Source: an uncultured Phycisphaerales bacterium
GTDB taxonomy: Bacteria > Planctomycetota > Phycisphaerae > UBA1845 > CAIVHJ01
Reading direction: 5' to 3'
Length of the DNA: 31,331 nt
Assembly: GCA_903905665.1 (NCBI GenBank)
Contig: CAIVHJ010000260.1
Span: forward strand, 1-31,331
Positions 1 to 8,308 of the stretch are shown in pieces (within the stretch, counting starts at the first letter, position 1; the number at the start of each line of letters is the position of its first letter). A program made the translations under genes and the position numbers. The notes under the pieces were generated by a model that worked only from the letters and a program-made list of their open reading frames with translations, did no database searches and was not told where the DNA came from.

Positions 1-32
1 AAACTCCTAAACTCCCGAACTCTTAAACTCTT
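1..32 (-). repeat. Octanucleotide array overlapping a stop codon
   Basis: Four 8-nt units are seen. On the minus strand they read AAGAGTTT, AAGAGTTC, GGGAGTTT and AGGAGTTT. The array starts inside the last codons of the 722-residue phage gene and supplies its TAA stop. It is the same family as the seven-unit array at 10297-10352. Confidence 0.8.
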
Positions 33-2191
33 GCCGTCGCATCCGGCCTCTCGATGCTCAACTCCGTCTCGTATCCGTTCGTCATCCGATACACGATCCG
101 CCGAATCACCGGATACTGCTTCTCGTTTCCCATGTACGTCCCCAGATCGATCCCGCGACCGGATATCTCCGTCAACCGATCCCCAACCTGATAATCCCCC
201 TCCAGCCACGGAATCGCCGGCATCGCAAAAACCCGACGATCATGAACCGTCCGCGCATACCGCGCCGCAAAACCCGCCATCGCATCCGTCCCGTCTTCCA
301 GGTACGACTCAATTTCGTCCTCGTCGATCTCGATTTCGTTCGTCACTCCCTCCCGGCTGATGAACCAGTACTCCTTGCTCTTGTCGAGCACCTTCGAATT
401 CACCTGCAATCCGCACGACGGGTATCCATTGGCCGGCCACTCGTAAATCAATCGCTCGTCGCTTTCGATCAACCCCGTCACACGAACCCGAAACGTCCGC
501 CAAATCATCGAATACCACAAATTCGACACCGCCGGATTAGTCCGCGGCGGCGTCACGTCCGTTAAATTCCGTGTACTAAAATATATCCCCACCTCGTAGC
601 TCAATCCTGTGACACTCTGATACAACTCCGGACACCACGTGTTGCCCGAATCGAAACTCACTTCAACATAAACCCCCTTGCCCTTCTGCAACGCTTCCCG
701 CACGATGGATCCCACCAGCCGCCGCTCACGTCGCGACCACTGACCCGGCTTCGCCACCGTATCATCCGCCACGCTCGACCAGTCGAACGGCTGGTAACCA
801 TCAAACGGCGCATTCCGATTGTACACCGCCGGATCGTACGAACCCGCCTCGTTCAACACCCATTTCCGACCCACTTTATAGTGATATCGAAAATCGCTCC
901 CGTCCTTGTGATAGTTCCGATACCACGCATAGTTGTTCGGATCCTCCCACATTCCCGCAATCTGGTCCTCCGTCATCGCCAGACTCGCCGCCGACCATTC
1001 CTCTCCCTCCGGCACGTTGTCCAGGTTCTCCTCCGGCTCCCATCCCGGAACCAGCGGCAGCGTGAACTCGTACATCTTCACTCCGCCCTTGACGATCGGC
1101 GCATTCACCACGTTCCGAAAATTCCACTCCACCATTCCGCGGTACACGTTGTTCTTTTTCAAAATCTGCGACGCCGATTGGTTGCCGACGCTGTATCGGG
1201 CCAATCCGTCGCTCGTTTGCCCCCCGCGAACCAGATACAACTTCTTCCGGGTTCCGTCCTGCGGCGCCCACAGTCGCACTTCGGATCGAACCCCTCCGCC
1301 GTTCCGTACCGCGTCGATCGCAAAATGCACCCCAGCACTCCGCACAATGTTCCCCATCGCCGACAGCAAACTCTGGTTCTCGCACCACAGCGAATCCACC
1401 GGCTGCAACAATTGCTGAATCAAAGAACCTCCGGCCCCGCTCAGTGAAAATCGATCCTTGTAATCCACGTCCGCATACGGCTCCGTCGCCTCCAGCAGAT
1501 TCCCCGCACTTACCGGCCCGCCGCTCAGCGAATAAAACCACCACAAATATCGCAACGCATTCAAATACGTCCACCGCCTCGCCTGCCAATCCGAATCGTA
1601 CGTAAAAATATAAATTTTCCGCGATCGTCCCCCCGTATCCGTCACTTGCAGCGGCGTCGGATGACAATTCCTCGCTCCATTCGGATTGAACTGGCACAAC
1701 AGCGCCGAAACCAAAACGCTCTTCGATCCCCAATACGACGGATTCGTATTCAACCCGTCTTCAATCTCCGCGCTGCGCATCTGCCGCCCATAAATCTGAC
1801 ATCGACGATCCCGCCCCAGCCGATCCGCCACCGATACAATCTCCAGTGTCAACTCGTCTTGGCGATATCCCGACTGACCCGACCATGACGATTCCTGCAC
1901 TCGCGGATATCCCTCGATCAAAAAACTCCGACTCGTCTCCTGGGTCTCGTTCGTCCTCACCACCATCCGACAATCCGGGTGAAACGGCTGACGCGATTCA
2001 AAAACGTCCGCCGCTCCGTCCATCCGAACCGACACCGCCGCCTGCGACAACCGCTCATCCGATTCGAGCCTCACCTCGTCAATCCGCAACCGCGAATCCA
2101 CTCGATACACGTTGGACCCGACTCCCGTTTCCACCGCCACCACCAGCGGTTCTACCCCACTCGAAAATTCTTCCGGCCCATCCAACATCAT
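23..2191 (-). CDS. Phage tail/baseplate hub-like protein
   Basis: A 722-residue protein at the distal end of the Mu-like block. It has no signal peptide or membrane segment. The N-terminal ~140 residues are beta-rich. The C-terminus runs through YQVGDRL and IVYRMTNGYETELSIE, a pattern like the closing domain of phage hub and tail-fibre-base proteins that ends in a TELSI-type strand. The middle is rich in Trp and Tyr and has no motif I recognise. The ATG pair at 2191/2188 follows AAGGGA. The stop codon lies inside an octanucleotide array, so the last residues (RV) are repeat-encoded. Assignment as a virion tail component rests mainly on position after the gp36- and gp37-like genes. No sheath, tube or tape-measure gene lies between. 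It could instead be a domesticated structural protein. Confidence 0.55.
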   Translation of the reverse strand: MMLDGPEEFSSGVEPLVVAVETGVGSNVYRVDSRLRIDEVRLESDERLSQAAVSVRMDGAADVFESRQPFHPDCRMVVRTNETQETSRSFLIEGYPRVQESSWSGQSGYRQDELTLEIVSVADRLGRDRRCQIYGRQMRSAEIEDGLNTNPSYWGSKSVLVSALLCQFNPNGARNCHPTPLQVTDTGGRSRKIYIFTYDSDWQARRWTYLNALRYLWWFYSLSGGPVSAGNLLEATEPYADVDYKDRFSLSGAGGSLIQQLLQPVDSLWCENQSLLSAMGNIVRSAGVHFAIDAVRNGGGVRSEVRLWAPQDGTRKKLYLVRGGQTSDGLARYSVGNQSASQILKKNNVYRGMVEWNFRNVVNAPIVKGGVKMYEFTLPLVPGWEPEENLDNVPEGEEWSAASLAMTEDQIAGMWEDPNNYAWYRNYHKDGSDFRYHYKVGRKWVLNEAGSYDPAVYNRNAPFDGYQPFDWSSVADDTVAKPGQWSRRERRLVGSIVREALQKGKGVYVEVSFDSGNTWCPELYQSVTGLSYEVGIYFSTRNLTDVTPPRTNPAVSNLWYSMIWRTFRVRVTGLIESDERLIYEWPANGYPSCGLQVNSKVLDKSKEYWFISREGVTNEIEIDEDEIESYLEDGTDAMAGFAARYARTVHDRRVFAMPAIPWLEGDYQVGDRLTEISGRGIDLGTYMGNEKQYPVIRRIVYRMTNGYETELSIERPDATARV

Positions 2192-2262
2192 TCAAATCCC
2201 TTACACAAACTCCCGAAAGAAAATCCCGTTCGCTGGAGCATTCTTCCATATCCGGTCTGTCT

Positions 2263-2297
2263 CAGAATTCGTAATTCATAATTCGTAATTCTGAATT
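2263..2297 (-). repeat. Heptanucleotide array
   Basis: Five 7-nt units read on the plus strand as CAGAATT, CGTAATT, CATAATT, CGTAATT and CTGAATT. The array lies 12 nt beyond the stop codon of the gp37-like gene and is purine-rich on that gene's sense strand. Confidence 0.8.
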
Positions 2298-2309
2298 CTC
2301 TTCCAGCAA

Positions 2310-3143
2310 TCACGCCTTCAATTGTGAGAACTCCATGTCGAAACTCTGCAATGCCTGCCCCGTCGTCGTGTGCTTCCCGCGCAACCCCCATCGCCGATAT
2401 TGGACCGGAACGCAATTCCCAAAACTCCTCCCCAATCCATCGCTCATGCTCGCCGAAACAGACTTGGCCACCAGCGATTCCAGATTGCTTTCGATCGCGT
2501 TCAGTGCGCTGTTCGTCGCAGCACGCAACTGCCCGCTCCACACAATCGGCCGATTCCGAAGCCCCAGCACCTGCTGAAATACCGCATCCACTCCCGGAAA
2601 TGAAAACCGGTTCACACTCTGCCGAAGCTCCCCCACCTGCACACGTACCACGCTGTCCGTTCCGCAAATCGCAACCCCGTCAAAGGTCGGAGCGGTGGTG
2701 GTCGGCAAACTGAAAACCTTGTAGCGCTGTTGATACACCACGCTGCGTTCATCCGCCGCCACCAACCGCTCATCGACATATCCCAGTTGCCTTACCGTCA
2801 AAATCACGGCGCCGGCAAGCGCCTTCACCAGCTCGCTCAATGCGTCAAATCCACCCGATACCAGCGCCGACCCGCGACGCGGCTCGTCCCCGCCTCGCAA
2901 ACTTTCCACCACGCAATAAACCGAAAATACCGGCTCGTCCGGCATCCCGTATTTATCCCCCGCGCCACGCCCTTCATAAACGACCCCCGCCGCCGGTTTC
3001 CGCTCCCGACGAAGAATCTCAACGACCCCTCGCGCCGTCGTCCCCGACGCCCCGCGAACCGACGCAAACAACGCCGACCCGCCGACCTCGATCCCCCCGA
3101 TCAAACCCACCACCGCCGCCTCAATGTCGCCCAATTCACTCAT
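2310..3143 (-). CDS. Mu gp37-like (DUF1834-type) protein with extra C-terminal domain
   Basis: A 277-residue protein. Residues 1 to ~150 begin MSELGDIEAAVVGLI and resemble the Mu gp37/DUF1834 group, small neck or tail-terminator proteins encoded next to gp36. The family is usually about 150-200 residues. Here a second beta-rich part (about residues 155-277) follows, with FPGVDAVFQQVLGLR and RPIVWSGQLRA. This resembles domains in other phage neck and tail proteins, but I cannot name it. The gene sits downstream of the gp36-like gene in the Mu order. The ATG at 3143 has only a weak ribosome site. Family call is moderate, and the fusion is read from length and the change in character near residue 150. 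Confidence 0.5.
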   Translation of the reverse strand: MSELGDIEAAVVGLIGGIEVGGSALFASVRGASGTTARGVVEILRRERKPAAGVVYEGRGAGDKYGMPDEPVFSVYCVVESLRGGDEPRRGSALVSGGFDALSELVKALAGAVILTVRQLGYVDERLVAADERSVVYQQRYKVFSLPTTTAPTFDGVAICGTDSVVRVQVGELRQSVNRFSFPGVDAVFQQVLGLRNRPIVWSGQLRAATNSALNAIESNLESLVAKSVSASMSDGLGRSFGNCVPVQYRRWGLRGKHTTTGQALQSFDMEFSQLKA

Positions 3144-3191
3144 ATCTATTCACCACCAACGACTGTCACCTATCATCCACTTCCCGCGTGC

Positions 3192-3209
3192 CACTGCTCT
3201 TGAGCAGTG
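3192..3209. repeat. REP-like palindrome, copy 1
   Basis: Perfect hairpin CACTGCTC-TT-GAGCAGTG. A second identical core lies at 3417-3434 in the same intergenic gap, flanked in both cases by GTGC before and CTTTC- or CTTCC-like sequence after. Confidence 0.8.
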
Positions 3210-3235
3210 CTCTTCCTTCACGCATTGGGTTTCGC

Positions 3236-3333
3236 TTTTAATCTTCAATGTCTCATTTTTAATTCTTCGTTTTTAATTTCTCTGTGTTCTCTGTGGTTAA
3301 TCTCTTTTCAATTTTCAATTTCTCTGCGTGCTC
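3236..3333 (-). repeat. Long degenerate heptanucleotide array
   Basis: About 14 consecutive 7-nt units keep register, for example TTTTAAT, CTTCAAT, GTCTCAT, TTTTAAT, TCTTCGT, TTTTAAT, TTCTCTG, TGTTCTC, TGTGGTT, AATCTCT, TTTCAAT, TTTCAAT, TTCTCTG. The AACCACAGAGAACACAGAG block, also present in part at 11412-11437, is part of the same 7-nt frame. The gap 3144-3478 holds this array, two palindromes and one 20-bp perfect palindrome, and no gene. Confidence 0.75.
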
Positions 3334-3369
3334 CGCGGTGGAGGCACAAAGCTCGAGCTTTGTGATTCC
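3333..3369. repeat. Dispersed repeat with 20-bp perfect palindrome, copy 1
   Basis: Contains the perfect palindrome CACAAAGCTCGAGCTTTGTG at 3345-3364. About 36 bp is repeated in inverse orientation at 11577-11612 with one mismatch. Confidence 0.8.
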
Positions 3370-3415
3370 CCTTCCACATTCATCACTCCGAATTCCGCAT
3401 TCTCTTCGCTCTGTG

Positions 3416-3435
3416 CCACTGCTCTTGAGCAGTGG
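3416..3435. repeat. REP-like palindrome, copy 2
   Basis: Perfect inverted repeat with CCACTGCTC arms and a TT loop. Second copy of the hairpin at 3192-3209. Confidence 0.8.
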
Positions 3436-3449
3436 TCTTTCTTCTCCCC

Positions 3450-3484
3450 GCTGTCGGCTGCCCGCTACCAGCTACCGGCTATAC
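3450..3484 (-). repeat. Heptanucleotide array overlapping a stop codon
   Basis: Units on the plus strand are GCTGTCG, GCTGCCC, GCTACCA, GCTACCG and GCTATAC. The TAG stop of the gp36-like gene (3479-3481) lies inside the last unit. The same unit type is found in coding sequence at 6617-6665. Confidence 0.85.
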
Positions 3485-3922
3485 TCCCCTCATCTCGTCC
3501 CGCGTGAACACTTGTTCGTTGCTGCTTTGCTCCACTTCGATGCCAGCCGCCGGATTCGCACCAATCGGCGTCATTCCGGGCAACTGAACTTCACCCGCGC
3601 TCAATCGCGACAACCACTCAATCGCATTTGTTCGCTTCTGAACGATCCCCTCCGGAATCGGAGGACGGCGGCCATGAAGCCGATACTCCACCAGATCCAG
3701 CACAAAACTCACCACCACCGCCTCCAATTCCGGATGCACCGCCAAATCCACCGGAACCGCGTACCGTCCCGCCAGATAACTGTTCAGTTCTCCCTCGGCG
3801 CCCAGTCGCGCTTCATTGACGACTGACTCATCCGCCGTCCCGCTCCCCGCATCGTCGCTCAACTGAACGTACGCGACTGGCCCCATCCGCTGCTCCACAT
3901 CCGCATTACTGATGTATCCCAT
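3479..3922 (-). CDS. Mu gp36-like neck/head-completion protein (DUF1320)
   Basis: A 147-residue protein starting MGYISNADVEQRMG, with an alpha-helical core containing ARLGAEGELNSYLAGRYAVP and a region ending YRLHGRRPPIPEGIVQKR. This is the pattern of the DUF1320 family typified by Mu gp36, a small helical protein encoded just after the capsid gene and thought to act in head completion. Length is normal for the family. The ATG at 3922 follows AGAGG at good spacing. It lies between the major capsid and the gp37-like gene, as in Mu. Confidence 0.8.
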   Translation of the reverse strand: MGYISNADVEQRMGPVAYVQLSDDAGSGTADESVVNEARLGAEGELNSYLAGRYAVPVDLAVHPELEAVVVSFVLDLVEYRLHGRRPPIPEGIVQKRTNAIEWLSRLSAGEVQLPGMTPIGANPAAGIEVEQSSNEQVFTRDEMRGV

Positions 3923-3981
3923 GTTCCTCTCTCACATTCCGCCTAACCACCCACCACCTACTCCCCGCTCCCGCTGCAATG

Positions 3982-4037
3982 TCTTCATTCCGCAAGCCGC
4001 AATCCGCATTCCGCATTTTCTTCGCTACCTGCTACCG
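3982..4037 (-). repeat. Heptanucleotide array
   Basis: Eight 7-nt units on the plus strand: TCTTCAT, TCCGCAA, GCCGCAA, TCCGCAT, TCCGCAT, TTTCTTC, GCTACCT, GCTACCG. It joins two unit families without losing register. It lies between the capsid and gp36-like genes. Confidence 0.8.
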
Positions 4038-4121
4038 GCCGTTTCGGAAGGAGGGCAAAGGCAAAGATCACAGAGAGGGCCCCGCGCCTTCGCCTTTGCC
4101 GCTGGGGGAAAGATTCCTCGC

Positions 4122-5039
4122 CTACGACGTAAACACCATCCGAACCGCATACTGCCAATAACCGTACGTCACGCAGTATCGCGCCCGAACCCCGTACAAA
4201 AACTTCTCTCGCTTGAACGCCTCTTCGCTGCCTTCTGCGAGCGCCCCAAACTCGATTGCTTCGCGGTCCTGAAAGATGAACGGCCGAACCACCGCATCCA
4301 TCTTCAGCAGATACCACGTCGTCGCCGTGGACAACCACGGCAGCGAGATCACCCGCGCCGCTCCCTGCAACACGTTCGTCGTGCTCGTGATCATCGCCGC
4401 GTTCACCGCTTCCAGCGCCGTGAAATACATCGTCGGCGGAACCACGCACGCCAGCCCCGATGCGTTGATCAGCATCGGCTGACCCTGATCGTCCTTGAAC
4501 GCCAGCATCGCCGCGATTGCCTTCTTGAGCGCCGTCTTGAACTCCGTCGTCGTCGGATCGCTCGTGTTCGTCGCGCTGCTCGTCAAATCGTTGTCCTGAT
4601 TTCCCGACGAACCCGACGAATGCGCGTCCGCAAAAAAAGTCGCCCCGTCGTAACTGGTGTATCCACCCGTCGCACCGTTGATCAGCAATTGCGCGATCAG
4701 ATAGTCCTTGTGCGTCGCCGCCCGTTCCGCCAACTCCGCCACCCGAAGACGAATCTGACCCGTCTGATCGTCCGCAATCTCGTCCCGGTCCACTTCGATT
4801 GTCGCTTCGTACTTCTGATTCTCGACGGTGTAACTCTCCGTCCGAAGCCCCTGCGTCAACCGTCCCGTCCCCCACTCGCGAATCTGCGGCACCGTTCCAA
4901 GCCACCGATACGTCTCTCGGTCCGACGTCGATGCGATCCGCGTCGCAAGGTCCTGGTAATACGTCGTCGTGTTCTCCAACCGATCAAAAAACTCGCTTCT
5001 CAATCCCTTCGTCAACAACTGCGTGTTTATCACCGCCAT
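4122..5039 (-). CDS. Mu gpT-like major capsid protein
   Basis: A 305-residue protein recognisable as the Mu gpT (major head subunit) family. It starts MAVINTQLLTKGLRSEF. It has the WLGTVPQIREWG segment at about residues 46-57, SYTVENQKYEATIEVDRDEI at about 69-88, and a C-terminal part with PFIFQDREAIEF and the YGVRARYCVTYGYW closing strand, matching HK97-fold Mu-type capsids. Length matches gpT (about 300). It is intact. The ATG at 5039 is preceded by GGGAAG. The likely role is the icosahedral shell, matured by the protease encoded two genes upstream. Confidence 0.9.
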   Translation of the reverse strand: MAVINTQLLTKGLRSEFFDRLENTTTYYQDLATRIASTSDRETYRWLGTVPQIREWGTGRLTQGLRTESYTVENQKYEATIEVDRDEIADDQTGQIRLRVAELAERAATHKDYLIAQLLINGATGGYTSYDGATFFADAHSSGSSGNQDNDLTSSATNTSDPTTTEFKTALKKAIAAMLAFKDDQGQPMLINASGLACVVPPTMYFTALEAVNAAMITSTTNVLQGAARVISLPWLSTATTWYLLKMDAVVRPFIFQDREAIEFGALAEGSEEAFKREKFLYGVRARYCVTYGYWQYAVRMVFTS

Positions 5040-5113
5040 GTTTACTTCCCTTTTCCTTAAAAATCTTCCGTCCTGACCATCATCCGTCTCTGAGTTTCCA
5101 CTTTCGTGACAAG

Positions 5114-5169
5114 TTCTTCATTCCGCATTCAACATTCCGAATTCCGAATTTCCTGAAACTCCTGAACTT
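5114..5169 (-). repeat. Heptanucleotide array passing into an octad-like end at a stop codon
   Basis: Units TTCTTCA, TTCCGCA, TTCAACA, TTCCGAA, TTCCGAA and TTTCCTG cover 5114-5155. AAACTCCTGAACTTTT then runs straight into the TAA stop of the decoration-like gene at 5170. Confidence 0.8.
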
Positions 5170-5991
5170 TTACCGTGTGATCGCTTCCACCACGATTTCG
5201 AGCTTCCCGGCTTTGCTCGTTCCGGTCGTCGATTGGGTCACGACCGCTTTGAGTCCTTTCCCGGCGGCAAGGACCGCGCCGGCGTCTCCGGTCGAAGCCG
5301 TCGCCATCGCCTTGGCGCTCCCACCGGCTGCAATCACATCGTTGAGCGCATCGGCCCCGCCGTCGCTCGGCGTGAACGTCACATTGATGCTGCTCCCGTC
5401 GCTGTCCTGCAGCGTCACGATCCCCTGATCCTGCGTCGAACCGACAAACTGCTCCGTCACCACCGCATAGGCTCTGCGCAGCACCATCCCGTTCTTGTTG
5501 ACGCTCGGCGGCACGAGAACCACTGTTTGCGGCGTTGCGCCCTGCTCGCAGTCCACTTCGCCGAATCCCAGATAACTGCGTCCCCGAATCAGATTCCCGC
5601 TCTCCAGCCGAACGATCCCTTTTCCGCTCGACACAAAATCCACCACGTATCCGACGTAACTCGCGTTGCCCGGATCCAGCGTCACCGTCCCGTCGTCGGA
5701 CGCATACACCGGCGCGCCGATGTCCGTGATCGCCAACCCGCCGATCGACAATTCAAAATCGCCGATCGTAAAAACGCGAACCCGCTTCGCTCCGTCGGCG
5801 CCGCTCGTGTTGTCGGCCTCCTCATACGACAATCCGAGAAACAAATCACCCGCCGAAAACGCCCTCGCGTATCCGTCGCTCGCCAATCCCACAAGCCCGC
5901 CCTTGTAGATGTGACCCCCGCCCGTCACCCCGTACTCCCGCAACTCCTGATCCACGTAACGCCCCACTTCTCGATTCGCACTCAAACTCAT
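5170..5991 (-). CDS. Probable phage head decoration/capsid-stabilising protein
   Basis: A 273-residue protein. The N-terminal half (MSLSANREVGRYVDQELREY, then HIYKGGLVGL and AGDLFLGLSYEEAD) has the beta-rich layout of DUF2190-like head decoration proteins: a strand giving 'kGglv', a 'G...gv' turn and repeated short strands ending near VYASDDGTVTL. A second domain from about residue 150 has TPQTVVLVPPSVNKNGMVLR and many Gly/Ala/Thr residues. It lies directly before the major capsid gene, where decoration or auxiliary head proteins are usual. The ATG at 5991 follows GGAG at 9 nt. The family name is tentative. Confidence 0.6.
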   Translation of the reverse strand: MSLSANREVGRYVDQELREYGVTGGGHIYKGGLVGLASDGYARAFSAGDLFLGLSYEEADNTSGADGAKRVRVFTIGDFELSIGGLAITDIGAPVYASDDGTVTLDPGNASYVGYVVDFVSSGKGIVRLESGNLIRGRSYLGFGEVDCEQGATPQTVVLVPPSVNKNGMVLRRAYAVVTEQFVGSTQDQGIVTLQDSDGSSINVTFTPSDGGADALNDVIAAGGSAKAMATASTGDAGAVLAAGKGLKAVVTQSTTGTSKAGKLEIVVEAITR

Positions 5992-6047
5992 TGCTGATTC
6001 TCCATTCTTTCAATGAACTCAACGTTCAACCCAACTGTTTTTGAACC

Positions 6048-6067
6048 CCATGGTTTGAAAACCATGG
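6048..6067. repeat. Perfect hairpin between protease and decoration genes
   Basis: CCATGGTTT and AAACCATGG arms of 9 bp with a 2-nt loop. No U-tract follows, so it is not a canonical terminator. It may affect mRNA processing. Confidence 0.6.
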
Positions 6068-6079
6068 ACCGATTTCCTG

Positions 6080-7126
6080 TTACTTTTTCAACCCTCGTTC
6101 CTTCAGCGTCAACTGCACGTATGCCTCCTCCGATGTCAATTCCCGTAGCGTCGGACTGCTCCGGTACTCCTGCCTCGCACGGGACATAATCGCTTTCTCC
6201 GTCGGGCACGAACCGTTTCGATCTTTGGGCGCCTGCGTCCGCCCCATCGGCACAATCACCGGCGATAAGTTCACCCACGACTCGAAACTCTTGGGATCGC
6301 GCATCGCCAACTCGATCGCCCAAGCCCGCTGCGATTCCGTCAACTTCCCCGCCGACATCGCCTCAGCCACCTGACCTTCCGCCGCTCGTTGCTTTTTTTC
6401 CAGCAGCAATTGCTCCACTCGCTCCACCACCATCGCCAATACTTTTTCCGGCTCGACTTCCTCCCCAAGACCCAGCAACTCGCACAACTTCCCGATCGCC
6501 TCACTCTCTGATTCCATCTGCTCGCCGACGGCTTCCGGCTCCCATTCACCAACCCCCCTCCCTTCCAGGGAGGGGTTGGGGGAGGGTCCTGCCTTACTTT
6601 GCACTTCACCCGATTCACTATCGGCTTCCGGCTGTCGACTACCGGCTACCTGCTGCCCGCTATTCACAATCGCCGCCATTCCCACGATCGCCGGTTTGTT
6701 CGTCAGCGCCGCCGAATGCAATCCCACCATCCGCCGGTCGCTCTGTCGAATAATCGCCACCGGCGACAGATACCGGTATTGCTTCGAGAGCAGATGCTCC
6801 AAACCCAAATCCGTCCACTCCACGTCCGCCATCAGGCCCACGGCTTCGACCGCTTCAAGGTTCTTGATCCATCCCGCCGCCGGCGCCAATCCGTCCGGTG
6901 ATGAATACGACCCGCCCAAAGTCTGATGCTCGAAATCAATCGGAAGGTCCGTCCCGTGCTGCCCGAACGCCGCACATGTGACCCCCGCCGATTCCGCATC
7001 CATCACGAAATCCCCTTTGACGCTTTCCACGTTTCCCCACGGCGCCACCAATATCCGCGTCGGAACATCTTCGAGGCTCAGTTCCGTCGAACGAAGCGCC
7101 GTCAACTCGAACAAATCACTCGTCAT
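6080..7126 (-). CDS. Mu I-like phage prohead protease/scaffold
   Basis: A 348-residue protein of the Mu I (protease/scaffold) family. Diagnostic segments are LPIDFEHQTLGG (about residues 61-72), APAAGWIKNL (81-90), GLMADVEWT (97-105), YRYLSPVAI (118-126) and SAALTNKPAI (138-147). They form the protease domain. A helical, Glu-rich C-terminal part would be the scaffold, as in Mu, where the same frame gives protease and scaffold. ATG at 7126 follows AAGGA at 7 nt. An in-frame GTG at 7141 with its own GGGAG is a possible alternative start. Oddly, residues about 155-172 are encoded by a heptad array and about 177-196 by a palindromic repeat, so mobile repeats form the linker between the two parts. 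Confidence 0.85.
   Translation of the reverse strand: MTSDLFELTALRSTELSLEDVPTRILVAPWGNVESVKGDFVMDAESAGVTCAAFGQHGTDLPIDFEHQTLGGSYSSPDGLAPAAGWIKNLEAVEAVGLMADVEWTDLGLEHLLSKQYRYLSPVAIIRQSDRRMVGLHSAALTNKPAIVGMAAIVNSGQQVAGSRQPEADSESGEVQSKAGPSPNPSLEGRGVGEWEPEAVGEQMESESEAIGKLCELLGLGEEVEPEKVLAMVVERVEQLLLEKKQRAAEGQVAEAMSAGKLTESQRAWAIELAMRDPKSFESWVNLSPVIVPMGRTQAPKDRNGSCPTEKAIMSRARQEYRSSPTLRELTSEEAYVQLTLKERGLKK
6550..6588 (+). repeat. Palindromic dispersed repeat inside coding sequence
   Basis: Contains CCCCTCCCTTCCAGGGAGGGG, a near-perfect hairpin, and a GGGGGAGGGTC tail. A near-identical copy lies on the other strand at 16951-16992 in the iscU-iscA gap. The copy here is translated in frame as part of the protease linker. 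Confidence 0.85.
6617..6665 (-). repeat. Heptanucleotide array inside coding sequence
   Basis: Seven 7-nt units on the plus strand: ACTATCG, GCTTCCG, GCTGTCG, ACTACCG, GCTACCT, GCTGCCC, GCTATTC. Forty-nine bases is not a multiple of three, yet the reading frame of the protease gene stays open through it. Same unit family as 3450-3484. Confidence 0.85.
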
Positions 7127-7186
7127 CTTTGTGTCCTTCACAAATCTTCTCCCGGCCGGATTCGGCCCAAAATCGTCCCCATCGTA

Positions 7187-8308
7187 TTACTGACCCGTCG
7201 CGCCATTTGCCGCGCCCAAAATTCCGTCCGCATCCGTCGTCGCCGACTCGTCGCTTCCCATCGGAACGCCCAGCGCCTCATGAACCCACCGCGTCGGAAT
7301 CTGCATTCCCAATTCTTTGATTCCCACTCGCAAAATCTCAACCAACTCCCGCCGATCGGCCATCGAATCCGGTTTCCGGCGGAAATATGGAACCGGCGCG
7401 TTCATTCCGAATTTGAATTGAACCAGCGGTCGAAGAATGTCGCGGCGGATCGTTTGCCCTTCCTTGCGAATGTCGTCCCGCCGAATGTCCAGCCGCACCC
7501 GGTCGTGCACCTCCGCCGCCGCAAACGTTCCCCCCTGACCCGTCATGTCCACCGTCAATGTCTGCCCCAGCCACGCTTTGCTCATCTCGCGGTTCAAAAA
7601 ATTCGCGAGCGCCTCATACGGCGGAGACGGCGTCCCGCGATTCGCTTCCACGATTTCCAGTTCCACCGCCTTGCTGAACACCCCCGCCGCCTGACTCCCC
7701 ATCTCCGTCAGCATTTTCAGCAGCGTTTCTTTCTCCTCCACGCTCGCCGACGGATCGTACCGCGCGATCCGCACCGGCATTCCGAACACTTCGACGAACG
7801 TCAGCCAGTCCTTGATCGCATAGTTCTTGCCCAAAAATGCGAGCGCCGTCACCCGCAGTAACCCCCCGCGCGACGGATGCCCCGATACGGCATGAGGCGT
7901 GTGCACGACGAATTTGTTGGGGAGTAGTTCGATTCCGTGAACCGGCTCCTCCTCGGTCAGGATTCGCGGACGGTCCAGTTCGTCAAACACCAGCCTCATG
8001 AAATCCACCGGCGCAAAATCCACCAATTGATGCGACCCGTCCACCATCCCCCAAACCAGTTCCGCCACCGACAAATTCCGCCCCAGCGCCAACGCCAAAT
8101 GCTGCAACACTCCGTCAAATGCCTCCACCCGCCGAAGCACCTCGTCGCAATAATCCGACGCCTCCTGCGCCAGCGATGCGCTCTCGCCTCCGTGCAGGAC
8201 CGACGCGGGAACGATCTCCCATTCCAGTCCGGTCAGCGCCAACCGCCGCGTATTGGCGATGCAAAATAAATGCGCGTCTTTTTCCTCCATTTGCTCGAAC
8301 AACTGCAT
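7187..8308 (-). CDS. Mu gp29-like phage portal (DUF935), C-terminal part
   Basis: A 373-residue open frame covering most of a DUF935/Mu gp29 portal, the dodecameric ring through which DNA enters the head. MEEKDAHLFCIANTRRLALT at the start, LEWEIVPAS, LGRNLSVAELVW and KNYAIKDWLTFVEVFGMPVR are typical of the family. The ATG at 8308 is an internal methionine: family members continue upstream, and the missing N-terminus is found in another frame at 8493 to ~8310. The distance between the two starts (185 nt) is one short of a multiple of three, as expected from a single-base deletion. It ends 60 nt before the protease ATG. No gpF-like minor head gene separates them. Confidence 0.85.
   Translation of the reverse strand: MQLFEQMEEKDAHLFCIANTRRLALTGLEWEIVPASVLHGGESASLAQEASDYCDEVLRRVEAFDGVLQHLALALGRNLSVAELVWGMVDGSHQLVDFAPVDFMRLVFDELDRPRILTEEEPVHGIELLPNKFVVHTPHAVSGHPSRGGLLRVTALAFLGKNYAIKDWLTFVEVFGMPVRIARYDPSASVEEKETLLKMLTEMGSQAAGVFSKAVELEIVEANRGTPSPPYEALANFLNREMSKAWLGQTLTVDMTGQGGTFAAAEVHDRVRLDIRRDDIRKEGQTIRRDILRPLVQFKFGMNAPVPYFRRKPDSMADRRELVEILRVGIKELGMQIPTRWVHEALGVPMGSDESATTDADGILGAANGATGQ

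Noticed and set aside
3912..5060. Long plus-strand open frame (382 codons) opposite the capsid gene
   Set aside because: Arg/Pro/His-rich composition typical of an antisense shadow, and it lies opposite a confidently recognised capsid gene.
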